Positions 46,372 to 59,487 are shown, numbered from the stretch's first letter. The stretch: DNA of 64,000 bases from Lactuca virosa (GCA_928212115.1 CAKMRJ010000001.1:363820698-363884697), one strand, 5' to 3'. Translations and numbers: made by a program. Notes: generated by a model from the sequence alone, not told the origin.

Positions 46372-47591
46372 ATGTTGAGAACTCGTAGCGGATTAGGAAA
46401 TGCTAATGGAAACCAACATCCTGAACCACGAATGATTAAGCGTGCACCAGAGGTAGCAATTGCACCCGAGCCAATCACGATGGCAGAAGTCCAAGCAATG
46501 ATTCAGGCTATGATGGCCGAACAAAAGGAGGAGATGAGACAAATGTTCCTTAATAGGGATGAACCTACTATACCCATTGTACAACCTGAATTGAACATAG
46601 AATAGTCAGAGGAAGGAAACTATAGTCAGACTGTCAGTCTTGTTGAGCCACGTATGGTTAGAAGAAACCAACCGAATGAAGAAAATCATGGACGTGGATG
46701 CAAATACAAGGATTTCATGGCATCTAAGCCACCAAGTCTTTTTGGAAGCCCAATAACGGTAGAAGTAATGGATTGGATCTCTGAGATTGACATGATGTTT
46801 GAAAGTTGCAACTACAGCAACAAATAGAAGACCGTTATCGCGGTTACACAGTTGAAGACTTGAGTATTAAGCTGGTGGAAGTTACTGGCTGATACCATGC
46901 CTAAGGGAGAAGCTAGAAAGATGTCCTGGGAAGACTTTTTGGTGCAACTGAAAAAAGTACTACTCTAAGCAGGATCTTCTGGAGATCAACAATGAGTTCC
47001 AGAATCTGAAGAAGGGAAGGATGAGCGTCAGCGAGTATGCTTCAAGTTTTACGGAGAAAAATGAAGCTTATTCCTTATTTAGTTCCAACTGAAATCTCCA
47101 AGGTCAACAAATTTTCTAATGGTTTACCAGCAGACTTCGGTCCAATTAGTCAAACAAGCAACCACCTTGAAAGTCGCCATTTGGGCAGCTAATAATGTAG
47201 AGACCCAGATAAGAGAAAAGGGTCTAGAAAAAGATAAGGCGGGAGAAAGAGTAAGATTTAGGTATCCTCAAGATCCGATAAGAAGGGAAGATTCTCGAAG
47301 TCTAACCTGGATGACCAAAAGTATGGAGCCAAGTGGTGTGAGAACTGCAAAAAGAAGCATTATGGGAGATGCGACAGAGAAGTGACTTGTTATAAGTGTG
47401 GGAGGATCGGTCACTATTCCGAGGATTGTACGCTTAATGATAAGGTATGATACGGATGCGGAGACAAGGGGCAAATGTAAAAATATTGCCCGAAGAAAAA
47501 TGAAGCAGCAAGGCCAAATACACCGCCGAAGCCAAAGGCAAGAGCATTCCAGATGATCGTTGATGAAACAGGTGACGATGCAAGGGATTAG
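46372..47591 (+). pseudogene. Ty3/Gypsy gag, broken, without pol
   Basis: MLRTRSGLGN opens at 46372; a TAG at 46603-46605 ends the first part. The Retrotrans_gag core follows with LFGSPITVEVMDWISEI, WWKLLAD, WEDFLVQLKK and, after a shift, FQNLKKGRMSVSEYASSF. Then two zinc-knuckle-like units appear: CYKCGRIGHYSEDC (CCHC complete) and a decayed YGCGDKGQ...KYC. The frame ends after ARAFQMIVDE, which in autonomous relatives stands directly before the protease. At least five stops and one frameshift are present. Confidence 0.82.
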
Positions 47592-48580
47592 GAGTAAGGA
47601 TCTATATATCTGAAGATTAAGATATAAAGCAGCCATATAGATAGTATCATGTGGTGTAACCTAATATAAGAGGCATAGTATAGGGTGAACTTGAATATCT
47701 ATGTAATCGTTTCAAGAAATAATATAAACCTTAGTTATGTTATCCGATGTGTTAAATGACTATGTGAAATTCTTGTATGGTGACTTGGAAACTAAGAGGC
47801 AATTCTTGGGACGAGTATGAATAGGTGTGAAAGTTAGTAGAGGCCTATACTACCGGAAGCACAGGACTCACACTTGGATCAGGGAAAGTCACAAGGTTAC
47901 CAAGGCACTAGTAATTGATTCTGTTTTGTTCATGTATGTCGTTACCATCGTTTCAGTAATGACTAAGAAGATGAATATTATTCTAACCCTAGTGGTTATA
48001 TCCAATCGAGTTTGGCTAATATAAATATTGTACGTGGTTCAGAGAACCAACTTCAATGTAGCATCCGACTTAAGCCAGAAGATTCAAGTAAAAGATAATC
48101 GAATCGGTCAATAAAAGTATCGCGACCGCCGTTAAAGTAAGAAGCTTGTAGTTAGAAGTGCCACATGCTAGAATGTGATTATATCACATTAGAACATGAA
48201 GGAAGGTATCTTCCATTTTGGAATCTGACTTAAAAAGACCTGAGTCTAAGCTTTGCATCATATGATGAGAGGTCATTAGAACATGGCCTATCGGTCTGTT
48301 ATGGTAATCGAAGTAAAGACCTTATCTTAAGTTAAGTCTATTTAAGTAGAAGCAGGAGTCTCAAATAAGGATTGATTTTTTAACTCGAAGGTTAGGATTG
48401 AAAGTCCAACATAGGATAAAGAGCGGGTGCAAGATTGCGCACCGCCAGCAGTCAAGAAGTCCAAGAGTTAGATACTCATTTGAAAGGACATAAGAGTTAC
48501 GATCATTACCTAGGATGAAAAGATAACGTTCGGATTCATTACACAAGCCCTGTGTTGTTGATGATTCCGGGACGTAATCA
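47592..48580 (+). other. Non-coding interior of the gag-only Gypsy element
   Basis: No pol motifs. The part near 47811-47900 (ATAGGTGTGAAAG, then CTACCGGAAGCACA and ATCAGGG) matches 56958-57030 of the other Gypsy interior, so both families share a non-coding segment. Confidence 0.7.
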
Positions 48581-48598
48581 TCCTAAGGGGGAGATAAT
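48581..48598 (+). other. Polypurine tract
   Basis: AAGGGGGAGATAAT stands directly before TGTAACGCCC. Confidence 0.88.
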
Positions 48599-51122
48599 TG
48601 TAACGCCCGCATATTCGGGCTACTCAATTTAGAGACAATAAGCGTTAAAAATGACTTTTTAATAGAGGATTATTTAGGATAAATAATCTTCACAAAAGTT
48701 ATAGTATATGTCATAAGGATGTCATACATATAAAGAACACTTAAATCCGACTAATAACGAAGAAGTTATGATTTGTTGAAGGATCTCGAATAAACTCGCA
48801 CGGCTCTGCGTATCGTAAAAAGTAAATTTTTGATAAATTACTTTTTGGCCTTATTAATCTAAACGAAAGTCGTAGTAGTCATTAAACCGAGAGCGTGCAT
48901 ATACAGAACGTCCAAATCTGACTTCATTAGAGGAAGTTATGATTTTTCTAAGATTTAGCATAACAGTGTACAAGTCGGAAATCGAATTTTAGATCGGTCG
49001 ATTTTTAGCCAAAACAATCTAAACGACAATTGAAGATCTCATTCATAGGAGTTCAAAGATAAAAACACAGTCGAAAACAGAGCTCGTATCCGAAAGATAT
49101 GGACGAAACTTAGTCCCTACTCTTCGAGCGCGGCGAATTCGATACAGATTTGTAAATCTAAGATAAAATGAGAATTAGTTGATGGGGTCTAAATAATAGT
49201 TGTAGCAATCGGAAATACCAACACGTGGATATAAAGAACGTCGAGAATAGAGCTCGTATGTTAAAGATATGGACGAAACTTAGTCCTTACTCTTTGAGCG
49301 TGATGACTTTGATACAGATTTGTAAATCTGAGATAGAATGAGAATTAGCCGATGTGGTCTAAATGAAAGTTGTAGTACTCGGAAATACCTACACGTGGAT
49401 ATAAAGAACGTAGATAATGGAGCTCCTACACAGAAGATACGGACGAAACTTAGGGCCTACTCTATGATCAAACCCCTATAAATAGAGGATGAATTCTTCA
49501 TATTTCCTTACTCCATTCCTCTAAACTCTCTCTAGAATCCTTCTTTCTTTCTTGTTCGGTTTCTCCTAGTTTTATGGTGCGATATAGAAACTCTGAGTCA
49601 TCAAAAAGCCAACGAGAAGATGTTTTTAGAGTTGGAGTCTCGCCCACACAATTTCCCGGTTTTCGTTAAAAGCCATGTAAATTAAGCTACACTATTATGT
49701 TTTTAGTGTAACTTATATTTATAGTCATGAGTCGTTATTATGAACCTATAAATAAGAATTATCAGTCATTCCAAGTCGTTATACTGATTTATCTACTTAC
49801 GGGGATGATGTCTAGGCTGGATTTAGTGAGGTGTTTAAAGTGGGATTTCCGAACAGTATACTTCGTATACCAAACAGACCCTACCTCCGATATGATCCCT
49901 AACTGGTTGTTCCTTACTTGATAGATCATGAAAGTATACTTTGATTTAATGATAAACCTAGACTAATAATTAGTCGCAATAAATATTAGACTAAAACTTA
50001 TTGATAATAATACTAAGTTACGTCGACGGAAAAGACAATTCCTAGAAGCGAAGCGCTGTCCGAATTAAAAATCATCACTTTAACAAGTGAGTGCATAGTT
50101 ATTTTCATCTTTCACATAGATATGAAGTATTTAATATTAATACATGATATATGTGCTTATTATCTGTGTTCCTGATATCTATGCTAGATGAATGATTTAT
50201 ACATGTTTTTACGTTATTTAAACTGTATATGTATTTTTATACCTATAAATATAGTGGGTAAAGATGGGTAGATGAATGATGAGAGATGAAATATGATATA
50301 GATGATGAGAGGTGAAAGATGATGAGAAGCCTTGACTTTAACGATGATCCAGTCATCTAGCAGAGTATAGATGACAACCACGGACTATTCTAGACAGTCC
50401 AGTAGAACGCAAGTAGGCTCGCAACCTGTAGGTGTTTGTGAACGACATGTTCACCAGATGTACTCTAAAAAACCTTGGCAGCTATAGACTTAGTGCCTTA
50501 TGAATGAACACTGGCAGCTATGAACTTAGTGCCTAATTGATAACATTGGCAGTTGTGCCCAATAGATAACATCGGCGGCTATGAAATTAGTGCCTGTTAG
50601 ATAATACCTGGCAGCGATGGACTTTGTGCCTATTCCTTAGAAAAATCCTTAGTAATAAATATTGAAGAATAGATAATTCTTAGGTTAGATCCTTAAGAAT
50701 AAAGAAGATAATGGGGATGGGTAATCTAGTTAATTGTTTGACATGAAGTATGTAAAGAAACAAATTAACTATATTATTGTGGGTTGAAAACCCTATTTAC
50801 TTACCAGGTTTCCCAACCTGACCCACTCAGTTTATCTGTATCACAGGTATCAATGCGAAGATACATTACACTAAGAAATTAAAGGAGATGTAAATCATTA
50901 GTATAAATGAATGTACGGTCTGTTTATGCTTATGTTTCTGTATTGACGATGACATCCCAATGTTTTAATATATATATAATACATTTCTTCGGAAATGCTT
51001 TGATAATATATTTATTATATTTTTTGGTACAAATTCCTCAATATTATTCTTCAAAAAGGATACTCTGATTTTAAAATAAGCAAAAATAAAATTTTAAAAC
51101 GACCGTGAATTTGGGGATGTCA
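48599..51122 (+). mobile_element. 3' LTR of the gag-only Gypsy element
   Basis: 2524 bp, TGTAACGCCC to GGGGATGTCA. TATA box CTATAAATAGAGG is at about 49485. A minisatellite built on GGCAGCTATAGACTTAGTGCC is at about 50475-50635. Repeated TAGTCCYTACTCTTYGAGCG segments are at about 49110 and 49290. Confidence 0.88.
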
Positions 51123-51127
51123 TAATA

Positions 51128-52096
51128 GGCTAGACTTTAAATTATGCATTTGTACTTGATATAACTTGTGAGAAGGAGGGTAGATATGTGAGAAATGAAA
51201 AAGAATGAGTGTATGAAAGACTTAAATAATAGCTGGTCATTTAAGGTCCCACATACATATCTTCAGGTACCATAAGGATGATGTCATGCTTGTGACATCA
51301 AAGTGGTGTCTCTTTCTAGCATTCTCGATTTGTGTGTCAAGTTCCCCACATCTAATAATTTTTCCGAAGGTGGAGAATGAGAGTCTTAGGTATAAGGATT
51401 TAAAAACTCGGGTGATCCTAAGTCCGATATGTAGAACTCCGGGAAAAGACGATTAAATTTTCGCGTCTAATTCATCTCGATTCTATAGATTTCTTGAATT
51501 TGATAAATTCACGGGTTAAAAATATTATGAATATGAAATCAAATATTAGACTTATGTGTGAGTTCAAAAACATTCTCGGATTTTCCATATGAGATGTGTA
51601 AGTACCTTAACGGATTAATTCATTTTTCATTATTAAGAAAAACCACTATAAATATTGATTTGGTTTCCATATGGCCTCCGTTTTTGACATTCTTTATATC
51701 CCACGAAGTCCTGAGAGTATATTGAGACATTTTGAATGTAGTTATGACATTCTTTCCATATGGCCTCCGTTTCCATATGGTCTCCGTTTTTGACATTCTT
51801 TCCATATCGCCTCCGTTTTTGACATTCTTTCTCATAAATTGGCCCTAAGTATACTCGATACACAAAAAAAATTATTTTAGCGCAACAATTAGTATTATTT
51901 TTTGCGACTTTTGTTTCGATCTTTTAGCGATAGACAGTTTGTTGAGCATATTGAGACATTTTGAATGTAGTTATGAGTATTATATCTTTAGGAAACTTTA
52001 TAAACACAATATTACATACCATAGATCTTTAATACATAGGGGTTCGCGGTGGTTTGACAGTCGAACTCTGAGCTATTTTTACTGATTGTTACATTA
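51128..52096. other. Continuation of the interrupted minus-strand LTR, and a tandem repeat
   Basis: Joins to 40354 once the 40355-51122 element and one TAATA are removed. No coding. TGAGACATTTTGAATGTAGT occurs at 51720 and 51952. Confidence 0.5.
51655..51840. repeat. Tandem repeat with TTTCCATATGGCCTCCG
   Basis: About four or five units of 30 bp or less: CATTCTTTCCATATGGCCTC and CGTTTTTGA, partly separated by TGAGACATTTTGAATGTAGT. Confidence 0.85.
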
Positions 52097-53857
52097 TGTA
52101 ACGACCGAAATATTCTCAATTAAATATTCGAGGGAGTTATAAGAATTTTCTACTAAAATGCAGAATTCTATTAACTCAAAAACATTTACATCCCAGGATA
52201 ATATCGGGCTTACATTCAAATCATAATACAAATTAACAAGGGTATACTAAAAATAAAACTACTCTAGTCCAAGTCCTTGTGCTCCTATCATCTCACGTGC
52301 AACGACTAATACCTGAACATCCAAAATATGAAAAATATCTACATACATTAGACCACATGTCTGGTGAGTTATATTCTATATGTTTTCATGTTATCATATT
52401 CTAACATTCTTTTCTCTTCTTTCTCATACTCTGTAAATCTAATATTTTCTTTCTCATAGCTTACTCAGCTATTCTTTCTCTTCACATACTCTCCGATTCT
52501 AATCTTGCCTTTTCATCTTATACTCTTTCTTAGCATATTCTTAGGCTCACCTCATACTCTTCTCATACTACAATCCTCACCTCTTATCATCTCATATCAC
52601 ATCCTTCACATGCTCTATTCTTCCCTATCTTTACCTATCCCATACTCTTCTCACTTCATCTCTTTTCTTGCCCCTTACCCTCATCTCATCTCATCTTTTT
52701 GCTCTTATCATATTTTATGAGTTCTCTTCTCATACTCTTACTATAGTATACTATTCTCATATCTCTTACTCTTAGCATGCCTTCTCGTACTCTTCTTACA
52801 CTTACCTCTCTATTCTCAACTTCTTATGCCTTAGCATTCTATTCTCATCTAGTCTTAACAGTCCAAATCTCATATGATAGCTTCATTTATCATATAGGGG
52901 AACAACATCACCTTATCATTACCGGGCACACTCATCCGGACTTAATCCCCTTCCTTTGGTCCCTCACTGATCCTTACAAATTTGTATTCTCTTGAATCCC
53001 TCCCGGATTCATTACTCTTAATCCCTCACAAATAATATCTAAGTTCTTTTGAAAAACACTCTTATATTGTTCCATTCATGGAACCTTTCATCTACCTCTT
53101 CTAACCACCACAATCTCATTCCCGCAGGAATCATCTATCTACATTCCCAAAAATATCCTTTACACATGCTATGGTCTTACCATAGTCTTACATAACACTT
53201 GTCCATTGGACATTCTATCTTTTTATCTCCTTAAGTACTTAATCTCTATCTTCCTCTCATACACATAGGTATTCTACACAATACCATTAACATATACACA
53301 TACATATATATTCTATCTTTAAAGACTCATACATACTCTAAATATACATACATGCTCATATACATGACTTAGACATATAATCTCATACATACTCTAAATA
53401 TACATACATGATCAGACACATGATTTTAGACATATAATTTCATACATACTCTAAATATATGTACATGCATAAATACAATATTTTAGATGTATAACCATAA
53501 TTTATCTCCATATAAAATCTTGTAAGTGTTTAACATAATACCATCTATACCTAATCATAAGCATACATGCATAATATTATAAAACATATAATCATAATCT
53601 AGAGAGAGACTTATAAGTCACCTAGTTAATTAGCAAAGACTAACTATCCTTTGCCTTTAAATCTTTAATTGATGCATCTTGGACCATTTTCTTTGCTCAA
53701 GGCCTATTCATACAACATGTCGAGTCCCTTAGAACATGTCATAGCCTATTAAGAGTTTAATCCCTCTCTATGTCAAAATGACCTCTTAAAGGATCATAAT
53801 TCTATCGTTTCATTTTATACTTCTAAACCTATTCCACCCAGTGAATTAAGCATCACA
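52097..53857 (-). mobile_element. Probable Gypsy LTR, minus strand
   Basis: TGTAACGACCGAAATA at 52097 is, inverted, an LTR end of the type ...TCGGTCGTTACA. The right end CATCACA gives TG on the minus strand. The middle (52380-52860) is pyrimidine-rich with loose TCTCATACTCT repeats. Later there are three repeats of CATACATACTCTAAATATAC (about 53330-53460). No target duplication was found. Confidence 0.45.
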
Positions 53858-54218
53858 TACTATGTAACGTCCTGTTTCAGATCGTTTCCATTTCAGGGTG
53901 GTGATCAAGGATTGGGTATTAACAGGCTTAGGATCCTCGGATAATTGTGTTTTGGGCTCATTTGGAGTTGGATGATGTAAATTGGATGATTCGGGTATTC
54001 GGTTTGTGTTTTGGGGTCAAAGGGGTATTTCGGTAATTTGTCAGCTCGGGCTTCTATGGAAACCGGATGTTTGTTCAGATTATGGTAAGGAAAGAAGGGG
54101 TTGACTAAATCGAAGAGCTTCTTATTACCTTTTAATAGATATAAGGATCGTCAGAATCAAGTTTATAACGAAGAAGTTATGGCCTTCGGAAGGAATTAGG
54201 GTTTAGGGGAAAACCCTA

Positions 54219-55135
54219 GTACGTGGGGCGTACCAAGATAGTATGTGGCGTGTACTGATGCGAAGGCAGGTACGCGAGGCATAGTGAGGATTACGCGCAG
54301 CGTAGTGCGAGGTTAGGATCGGGGTGTGAGACCTCATACGTTGGGTGTACGAGGAGTATGTTGGGCGTACGAGGGTCAGATTGAAAAACCTAATTTTCAC
54401 ATTTGTACCCTATATAAGCTTAATGTTAGCCCCTTTCCCTCATTTCTAAGTCATCCTCCACACTCTAAAAACCCTAAATCGGCCTTAGAGCCTCTTGGGG
54501 GTGTTCTTGAGCTATTGGGAGGCCATGATGCTCATTTTTTCCCTTAGGAAGGAAAGAATAGAAGTTTGAATTGTTTTGCCTCCACACTCTAAAAACCCTA
54601 AATCGGCCTTCGAAGTTGTTTTGCTTGGTGGGAAAGCTTTGGATCCAGAATCATCACCTTGTGGGGAAGCTTATTGAGGTAACAAGTTTTCATCTTGGAT
54701 TATGTGTGATTAGATCTCTTCATGTCTAGTTTATTATGATTTTGGTCTTCTTTTTGAGATTATGGATGAGTTAGGTTGTTTAAGGGTTCATCCTTTCAGA
54801 TCTGAGTTTGTTTAGGTATCCTTGAGCATAAAGGTGCAAGCTTTATGGGTATTATGGAGTCATGCATGCATTAAGTCATCCAATAGGTCCCGTTTAAGCT
54901 TAAAAGCTTCTATTAGTCATGTATGAACGTAAAGTTGGCAACTTTACGTGGTATTCCAGCTCAAGGAGGTCATATTTGTGGTTTGGAAAGCCTTGTCTTA
55001 TTGGATTAAGTTAAAATCAGGTTTAGGCTGAAGAAGGTGAGTATGCTAGGCGTACAAGCAGGTACGCGCAGTGTATAAACCTCCAAGCGAGTACGCTGTG
55101 TGTACGTGCATGTACGCCCCGCATACTTGGTCTGA
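54219..55135. repeat. GTACGC...GCGTAC palindrome clusters in the LTR
   Basis: Words such as GTACGTGGGGCGTAC, GTACGCGAGGC, GTATGTTGGGCGTAC and GTACGCCCCGCATAC form one cluster before the TATA box (54219-54375) and one after it (55031-55130). This is the same two-cluster plan as in the LTR at 856 but with a different word. Confidence 0.8.
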
Positions 55136-55689
55136 ATGGGCTTGGTGTGTTTGGGCTTCGGTTTGGGCCATCTTTTGGGCTTGGCTGCTTGGGGCTTCGT
55201 TGGGCCAGCTGAGACTATATGTTTTGTATTAGGAAAGGTTAATGGGCGTTAGGGTAAACATCATGTAAGGGTTTGGGCCCAATTTGGAAAATTGGGCCAC
55301 TAGTGGGCTTTGGATTATTATTGGTTTGTGGGCCTTTATGATTGAGAGTTTGGGCCTTAGTCTTTGACCCAACTAGGTGAGGGGTAAAATGCTCTTGTTA
55401 TCCCATATATGGATTGTTGGATTTGGTTTGGAACCCAATTGTTAATTGGGTGTTATTTGTTTGATAGTGAGGGGATTCTAGCAGTTCAGTTGTCAGAGAT
55501 TTATTCGTGAGTTCGGCTGTCAAGTTGAGTTACCTTTGTTGTATATGTGGGTCGAAGGCACCAATGCCGACCCACTAGTTAATGTTTATCGTAAGATGAT
55601 TGTCTCTGTGATAGTTGTCTTGTATGCCAGTATTTTTTGAGGTTTCTGTGATTATTAGCTTATGATATTATGTGGTAGTGGGAGGGGTG

Positions 55690-55815
55690 AAATAGACCCG
55701 GTATCCGGTTAAAATAGACCGCAGGGGAGGCCAGCACCCAAATATGCTCGGCAGGGTAGGTCGAGCACCCAGATATGCTCATCAGGGTAGGTCGAGCACC
55801 CATATATGCTCGGCA
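55690..55815 (+). repeat. Minisatellite GGGTAGGTCGAGCACCC
   Basis: Three units of about 33 bp with GGTCGAGCACCCAGATATGC, corresponding to the array at 2232-2662. Confidence 0.85.
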
Positions 55816-56076
55816 GTATGTTTTTATGGTATGTGGTATCTTGGGGAACTCACTAAGCTTTGTGCTTACGGTTTTCAGTTTATGTTTCAGGTACTCCGGA
55901 TTTCAAATGGTAGAGCTCGGGATTGTTGCAGGGCACACACCACATGTTTTCCTCATTTTTTTATTTGATAATGTTTTGCTAAATTTTGATTACCGTGGTT
56001 TTATGGAAATGATATGTATAAACAATTTATTAATCTAAAAACGAAAATTTTATGTCATTATTTTTGGGACGTAACA

Positions 56077-57150
56077 AGTTTGTATCAGAGCCTTGGTTTG
56101 AGGGATTTGGGCACACTCTCGGGTGTGTCTGAACTCAAACTAAGGATTTGGTAAGGTTTTTCAAAAAGAAATATAGTTTCTTAAGAAAAGAGTTTTCTTA
56201 AATAAGAAAAGGGTATGGTGCATGCAATGAGCCGAGCTCAAGTAAGTTTTCCCAGAATACCCATACATGTTTTCTGTTATGACTTGATTTATGAATCTGT
56301 GAATCGAATGCTAGTTAGGGATAAGGATCTGCACAGTTTCTGCATGATAGAATGGTAGGAGAGATGCCTTGTTTTCCTATTGTATGACTTTGTATACTTG
56401 CATGCTAGTTCTAATTACCATGTCATATGTTGGCTTGTTATGTGATGCTTGGTAGTCTAGGAAGCATGGGATGCTGGTTTGGGTTTAATTTGGATGCATA
56501 GGCAGTCAGTAGCTGGAGTGGGAACTCCTTGTATGAATTACAGTATGTGGGATTGGAGTGTTATTGCTCAAATGTTTCTTGCTTTGTGCTTTGTGGAACT
56601 CTTAGATGATGGGAGTTAACTACTAAGTGAATATTTCAAGTCACATGTGACAATGGTTGAATAATCTTAGAGTGATGGATTTGACCCTATTGCGCGGCTC
56701 TTGTCTGAGTCCAACCGTTGTAGGGATGAGTATGTTACTCGAGAAGAATTATCTAGGCTTTGTTGCATGTGATTATATTCATGAGGTGGGTGAATGGCAT
56801 TCTGAGGAGTTCTTCAGCGGCTGATGGCAGGGTGAGGTCAGGAACCTAGGAAAGCCTAGGAGTTGTTTCAGTGGGCTTTGTTGCGTGGGTTAGCGAGTGT
56901 TGGCATATGGATTGAGGAGGTGACTTAGAGGATTCGGGAGGATTCTTGAGGAAAGTATGGATAGGTGTGGAAGCTAGTATTGGGTCCGTACTACTGAAAG
57001 CACATGATCCATATTTAAATCAGGGAGAATCTTGCAGAATCTAGGAAGCCTGTGGGATAATGATTATTGTGTATATTCAGATCTGTTACGTGTCGTCTCG
57101 GTATGGTGTTGAGCACTCAGGAATAGGGTCCAGGTTCTGGTTCCGGTTCA
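56077..57150 (+). other. Non-coding Gypsy interior
   Basis: Leader of the element after the LTR. Part of it (56958-57030) matches 47811-47900. No frame of note. Confidence 0.6.
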
Positions 57151-57351
57151 GTGGCAGGTACTGAGCCAATCGATACGTGGATGCGGGAGTTTATCTCATC
57201 GGAGATTACCCGCAATATTTTGGAGTGGACCTCGGCGGTCTTGGGTTCAACAAAGGAAGGGATTTTGGAGTTCTTCGATGGTCATCTCGGGCCCTTTTGG
57301 GCCGGGATTGTGGCAGGGCAGTTGGGGGCTCATCGGGAGCCCAAGGTTTAG
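57151..57351 (+). pseudogene. Gypsy gag N-terminal fragment
   Basis: A 66-codon frame with TWMREFISSEITRNILEW and TKEGILEFFDGHLG has the look of the N-terminal helix region of chromovirus gag in this plant group (by recollection). The core and zinc knuckle do not follow. It lies about 1.1 kb after the primer site. Confidence 0.5.
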
Positions 57352-58268
57352 AGGATCTTATTGTTAGTTCTGGTCACTTGGGATCGGAGGGGAGTTATGT
57401 ACCATGACCTCAGGATGGTCAGGGTAACTCCGGAGGAGGAAGTCAGGACTTCTTCAGATGCTTTTGCGGGCATGTCATATTTTGTCTTCCTTTCGGCTGT
57501 TATCAGGAATTTGTATTGCGTTGGAATTTTGTTGGGTTTGGGTAAGTTATATCTCAGGTTGGTTCTCTGCTAGTGTCTAGATTATAATATCAAGGATTTT
57601 AGTATGCCATTCTGCATGCCGGGAATCTTCGATGAATCTTTAGAGGGTCGTATCTTGTTGAGTGGGTTCAGTGTGTTCCGTTGTTGTTCTGAGTCTATGT
57701 CGTGATAAATTCAGGAGTATTGCTTGGGGGATCTGTGGCCAGGTTTAGCAGGTTAGTTCTCCATTGAAGTCAGGGTTCAGTGGTTTAATCATTTGTTCGG
57801 GTATGATCGGCAGTTGCCTACGGAAGAGCCTTGTGTTTCAAAGAACTATCGTTGTTAGGAGAAGAGCGGTAGCAGGAAGATGGTGGTGTCAATTGCATGA
57901 GTTGTTTGGTCATTGGAAGTGCCAGGGGAGTTTATATATGCATGGGTTGTAGACGATTAGAGTGCAGTGATTCTTTGAGATTGAAAGTTGGGGTGAAGAC
58001 TCGTTAGTTCAGGGCAAAGGTTGTGGCTATTATTCGCCGCATAAGAACTCGAGGAATTGGTAAGGTATCATGGGAAGTGATTTGGATTATCAGACTGGTT
58101 AAGGTTTCAAGAGTATTCTTTAGGATTTCAGGAATTGGGCGATTGTTGAGTTTGGCTAACAATGGAATGTTAGTATCGATTAGTTCAGGTCGTAGGCAGT
58201 TCATGCTATATGAGGTTGATGGGTTGGGAACCCATCAGGTTTAAGGGATGAGAGACCTTCATCGAATC
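57352..58268 (+). other. Non-coding Gypsy interior
   Basis: G/T-rich sequence with no pol motif in any frame. Confidence 0.5.
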
Positions 58269-58282
58269 TAAGTGGGGGAGAA
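58269..58282 (+). other. Polypurine-tract-like sequence without a following LTR
   Basis: TAAGTGGGGGAGAA resembles the tract at 842-855, but the next bases are not the start of the LTR at 53863. The 3' LTR is missing or lies elsewhere. Confidence 0.55.
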
Positions 58283-59047
58283 TTGATCAGGTTTTCGGGA
58301 AGTCACGAAGGGTGTGAACTAGGGCAAGTTTCACATCTTGGCCAGGAGGAAAGACGGCTCAAGTGGCCGTTTATATTGAGGTGTTGTAAGTGGGAGTTCA
58401 GGAAACTTCCAACCCATGGTCGGCGCCTTCTTTATCATGCTTAGCAGGCTTGTGGTTGAGTTCAGTTTGAGGGCTTCGGAATTTGAAGTATGATCCGAAC
58501 ATGTGATTGGATACAGTTGGATGCAAGTTCGGCCCATGATGAGTGGGGTTGTAATGGTTAAGGTGTGGTAAGACCATGGGGTGTAACCATGGTCGGCTTG
58601 AGGTGTTGTAAATGTGCGATAGGATCGTAGCATTCACCAGGTCGATGTCATGATCGTAATGGGGAATCAGTTTGTGTCGTGGGCACGTCGGTCAAGATCG
58701 TCGAGGAGTAATTCCTAATTTGAGGTTGAGGACCATTGGGGTCCGATACAGAGTTGGGTTTGTGTAGCTCTAGATGGGTGGGACCCATAGGGCGAGGCCG
58801 CTCCGTGGTATAGTTGGGTGAGACCCGTGGGCGAGGCCCGTGTGATTATGGCAATCCAGGTAGGACCTGGTAGAAACCATTGGTTCAAGGATTGGATCTT
58901 GAGTGGCAGGATTAAGTGGGAGATCAGTGTGCGTCGCATAGGGGTTTATAGGCTGGATAGCCTTATTTATTTTTGGACTCTTGGGAACCTGGTGGTTGGA
59001 CCAGGTGCAAGACTGGTAGTCTTAGCGATGATTTGGGGAACCTATAT
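58283..59047. other. Unassigned Gypsy-like DNA
   Basis: G-rich, with a short repeat (GGGTGGGACCCATAGGGCGAGGCC and GGGTGAGACCCGTGGGCGAGGCC at about 58775 and 58815). No gene. Confidence 0.45.
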
Positions 59048-59435
59048 TGTTGGAAAAGGTGTCTAAGACCATAACTACAATTGGTATGTACTTGACCCGA
59101 TAGTAGCATTGTCCATTTGGGTTGCATTCATCAAAGCAATATGTTAGGAAGGATATTTGAGTAAGAGGATAATTATGATTTATTAATATATTATAAGTAC
59201 AACATATTAATTGAGGAATCATATTATTTAATTAGTATTGATCAAGAATTAATTTAAGGATTAATTTAGTGATCAAAAGAGACTAATTAAATTGATACAT
59301 ATGAGTTGGGCTAATGATCCATGGTTTGATTTGTGATGGGCTTATGGGTTAATCCATGAAGTATTTATCCAAAACAAATGGGTGGATCATAAGCTTATGG
59401 GTATGAATTAGGGTTACAAATGACCCTTGATATTC

Positions 59436-59487
<52 letters not shown>

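Larger units (their letters stand above)
40355..51122 (+). mobile_element. Gag-only Ty3/Gypsy element with TAATA target duplication
   Basis: Two LTRs of one family (TGTCTAACGCCC at 40355, TGTAACGCCC at 48599) bound it. TAATA lies directly before the first (40350-40354) and after the second (51123-51127). Between them are a Met-tRNA primer site, gag, about 1 kb of non-coding DNA and a polypurine tract. No protease, RT, RNase H or integrase is present, so it could only move with help. The 5' LTR was later hit by another Gypsy element and by a hAT MITE. Confidence 0.88.
53863..56076 (+). mobile_element. Gypsy 5' LTR
   Basis: TGTAACGTCCTG to TTTTGGGACGTAACA, 2214 bp, followed by a primer-site-like TTTGTATCAGAGCC (one mismatch to the Met-tRNA site). 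TATA box CCTATATAAGC is at about 54409. Its 3' third is related to the LTR at 856-3006. Confidence 0.82.

Noticed and set aside
52505..52995. Open frames of about 70 codons
   Set aside because: They follow from the pyrimidine-rich TCTCATACTCT repeats.
58331..58939. Minus-strand frames of 74-100 codons
   Set aside because: No domain; they are antisense to a decayed Gypsy interior with biased G/T composition.
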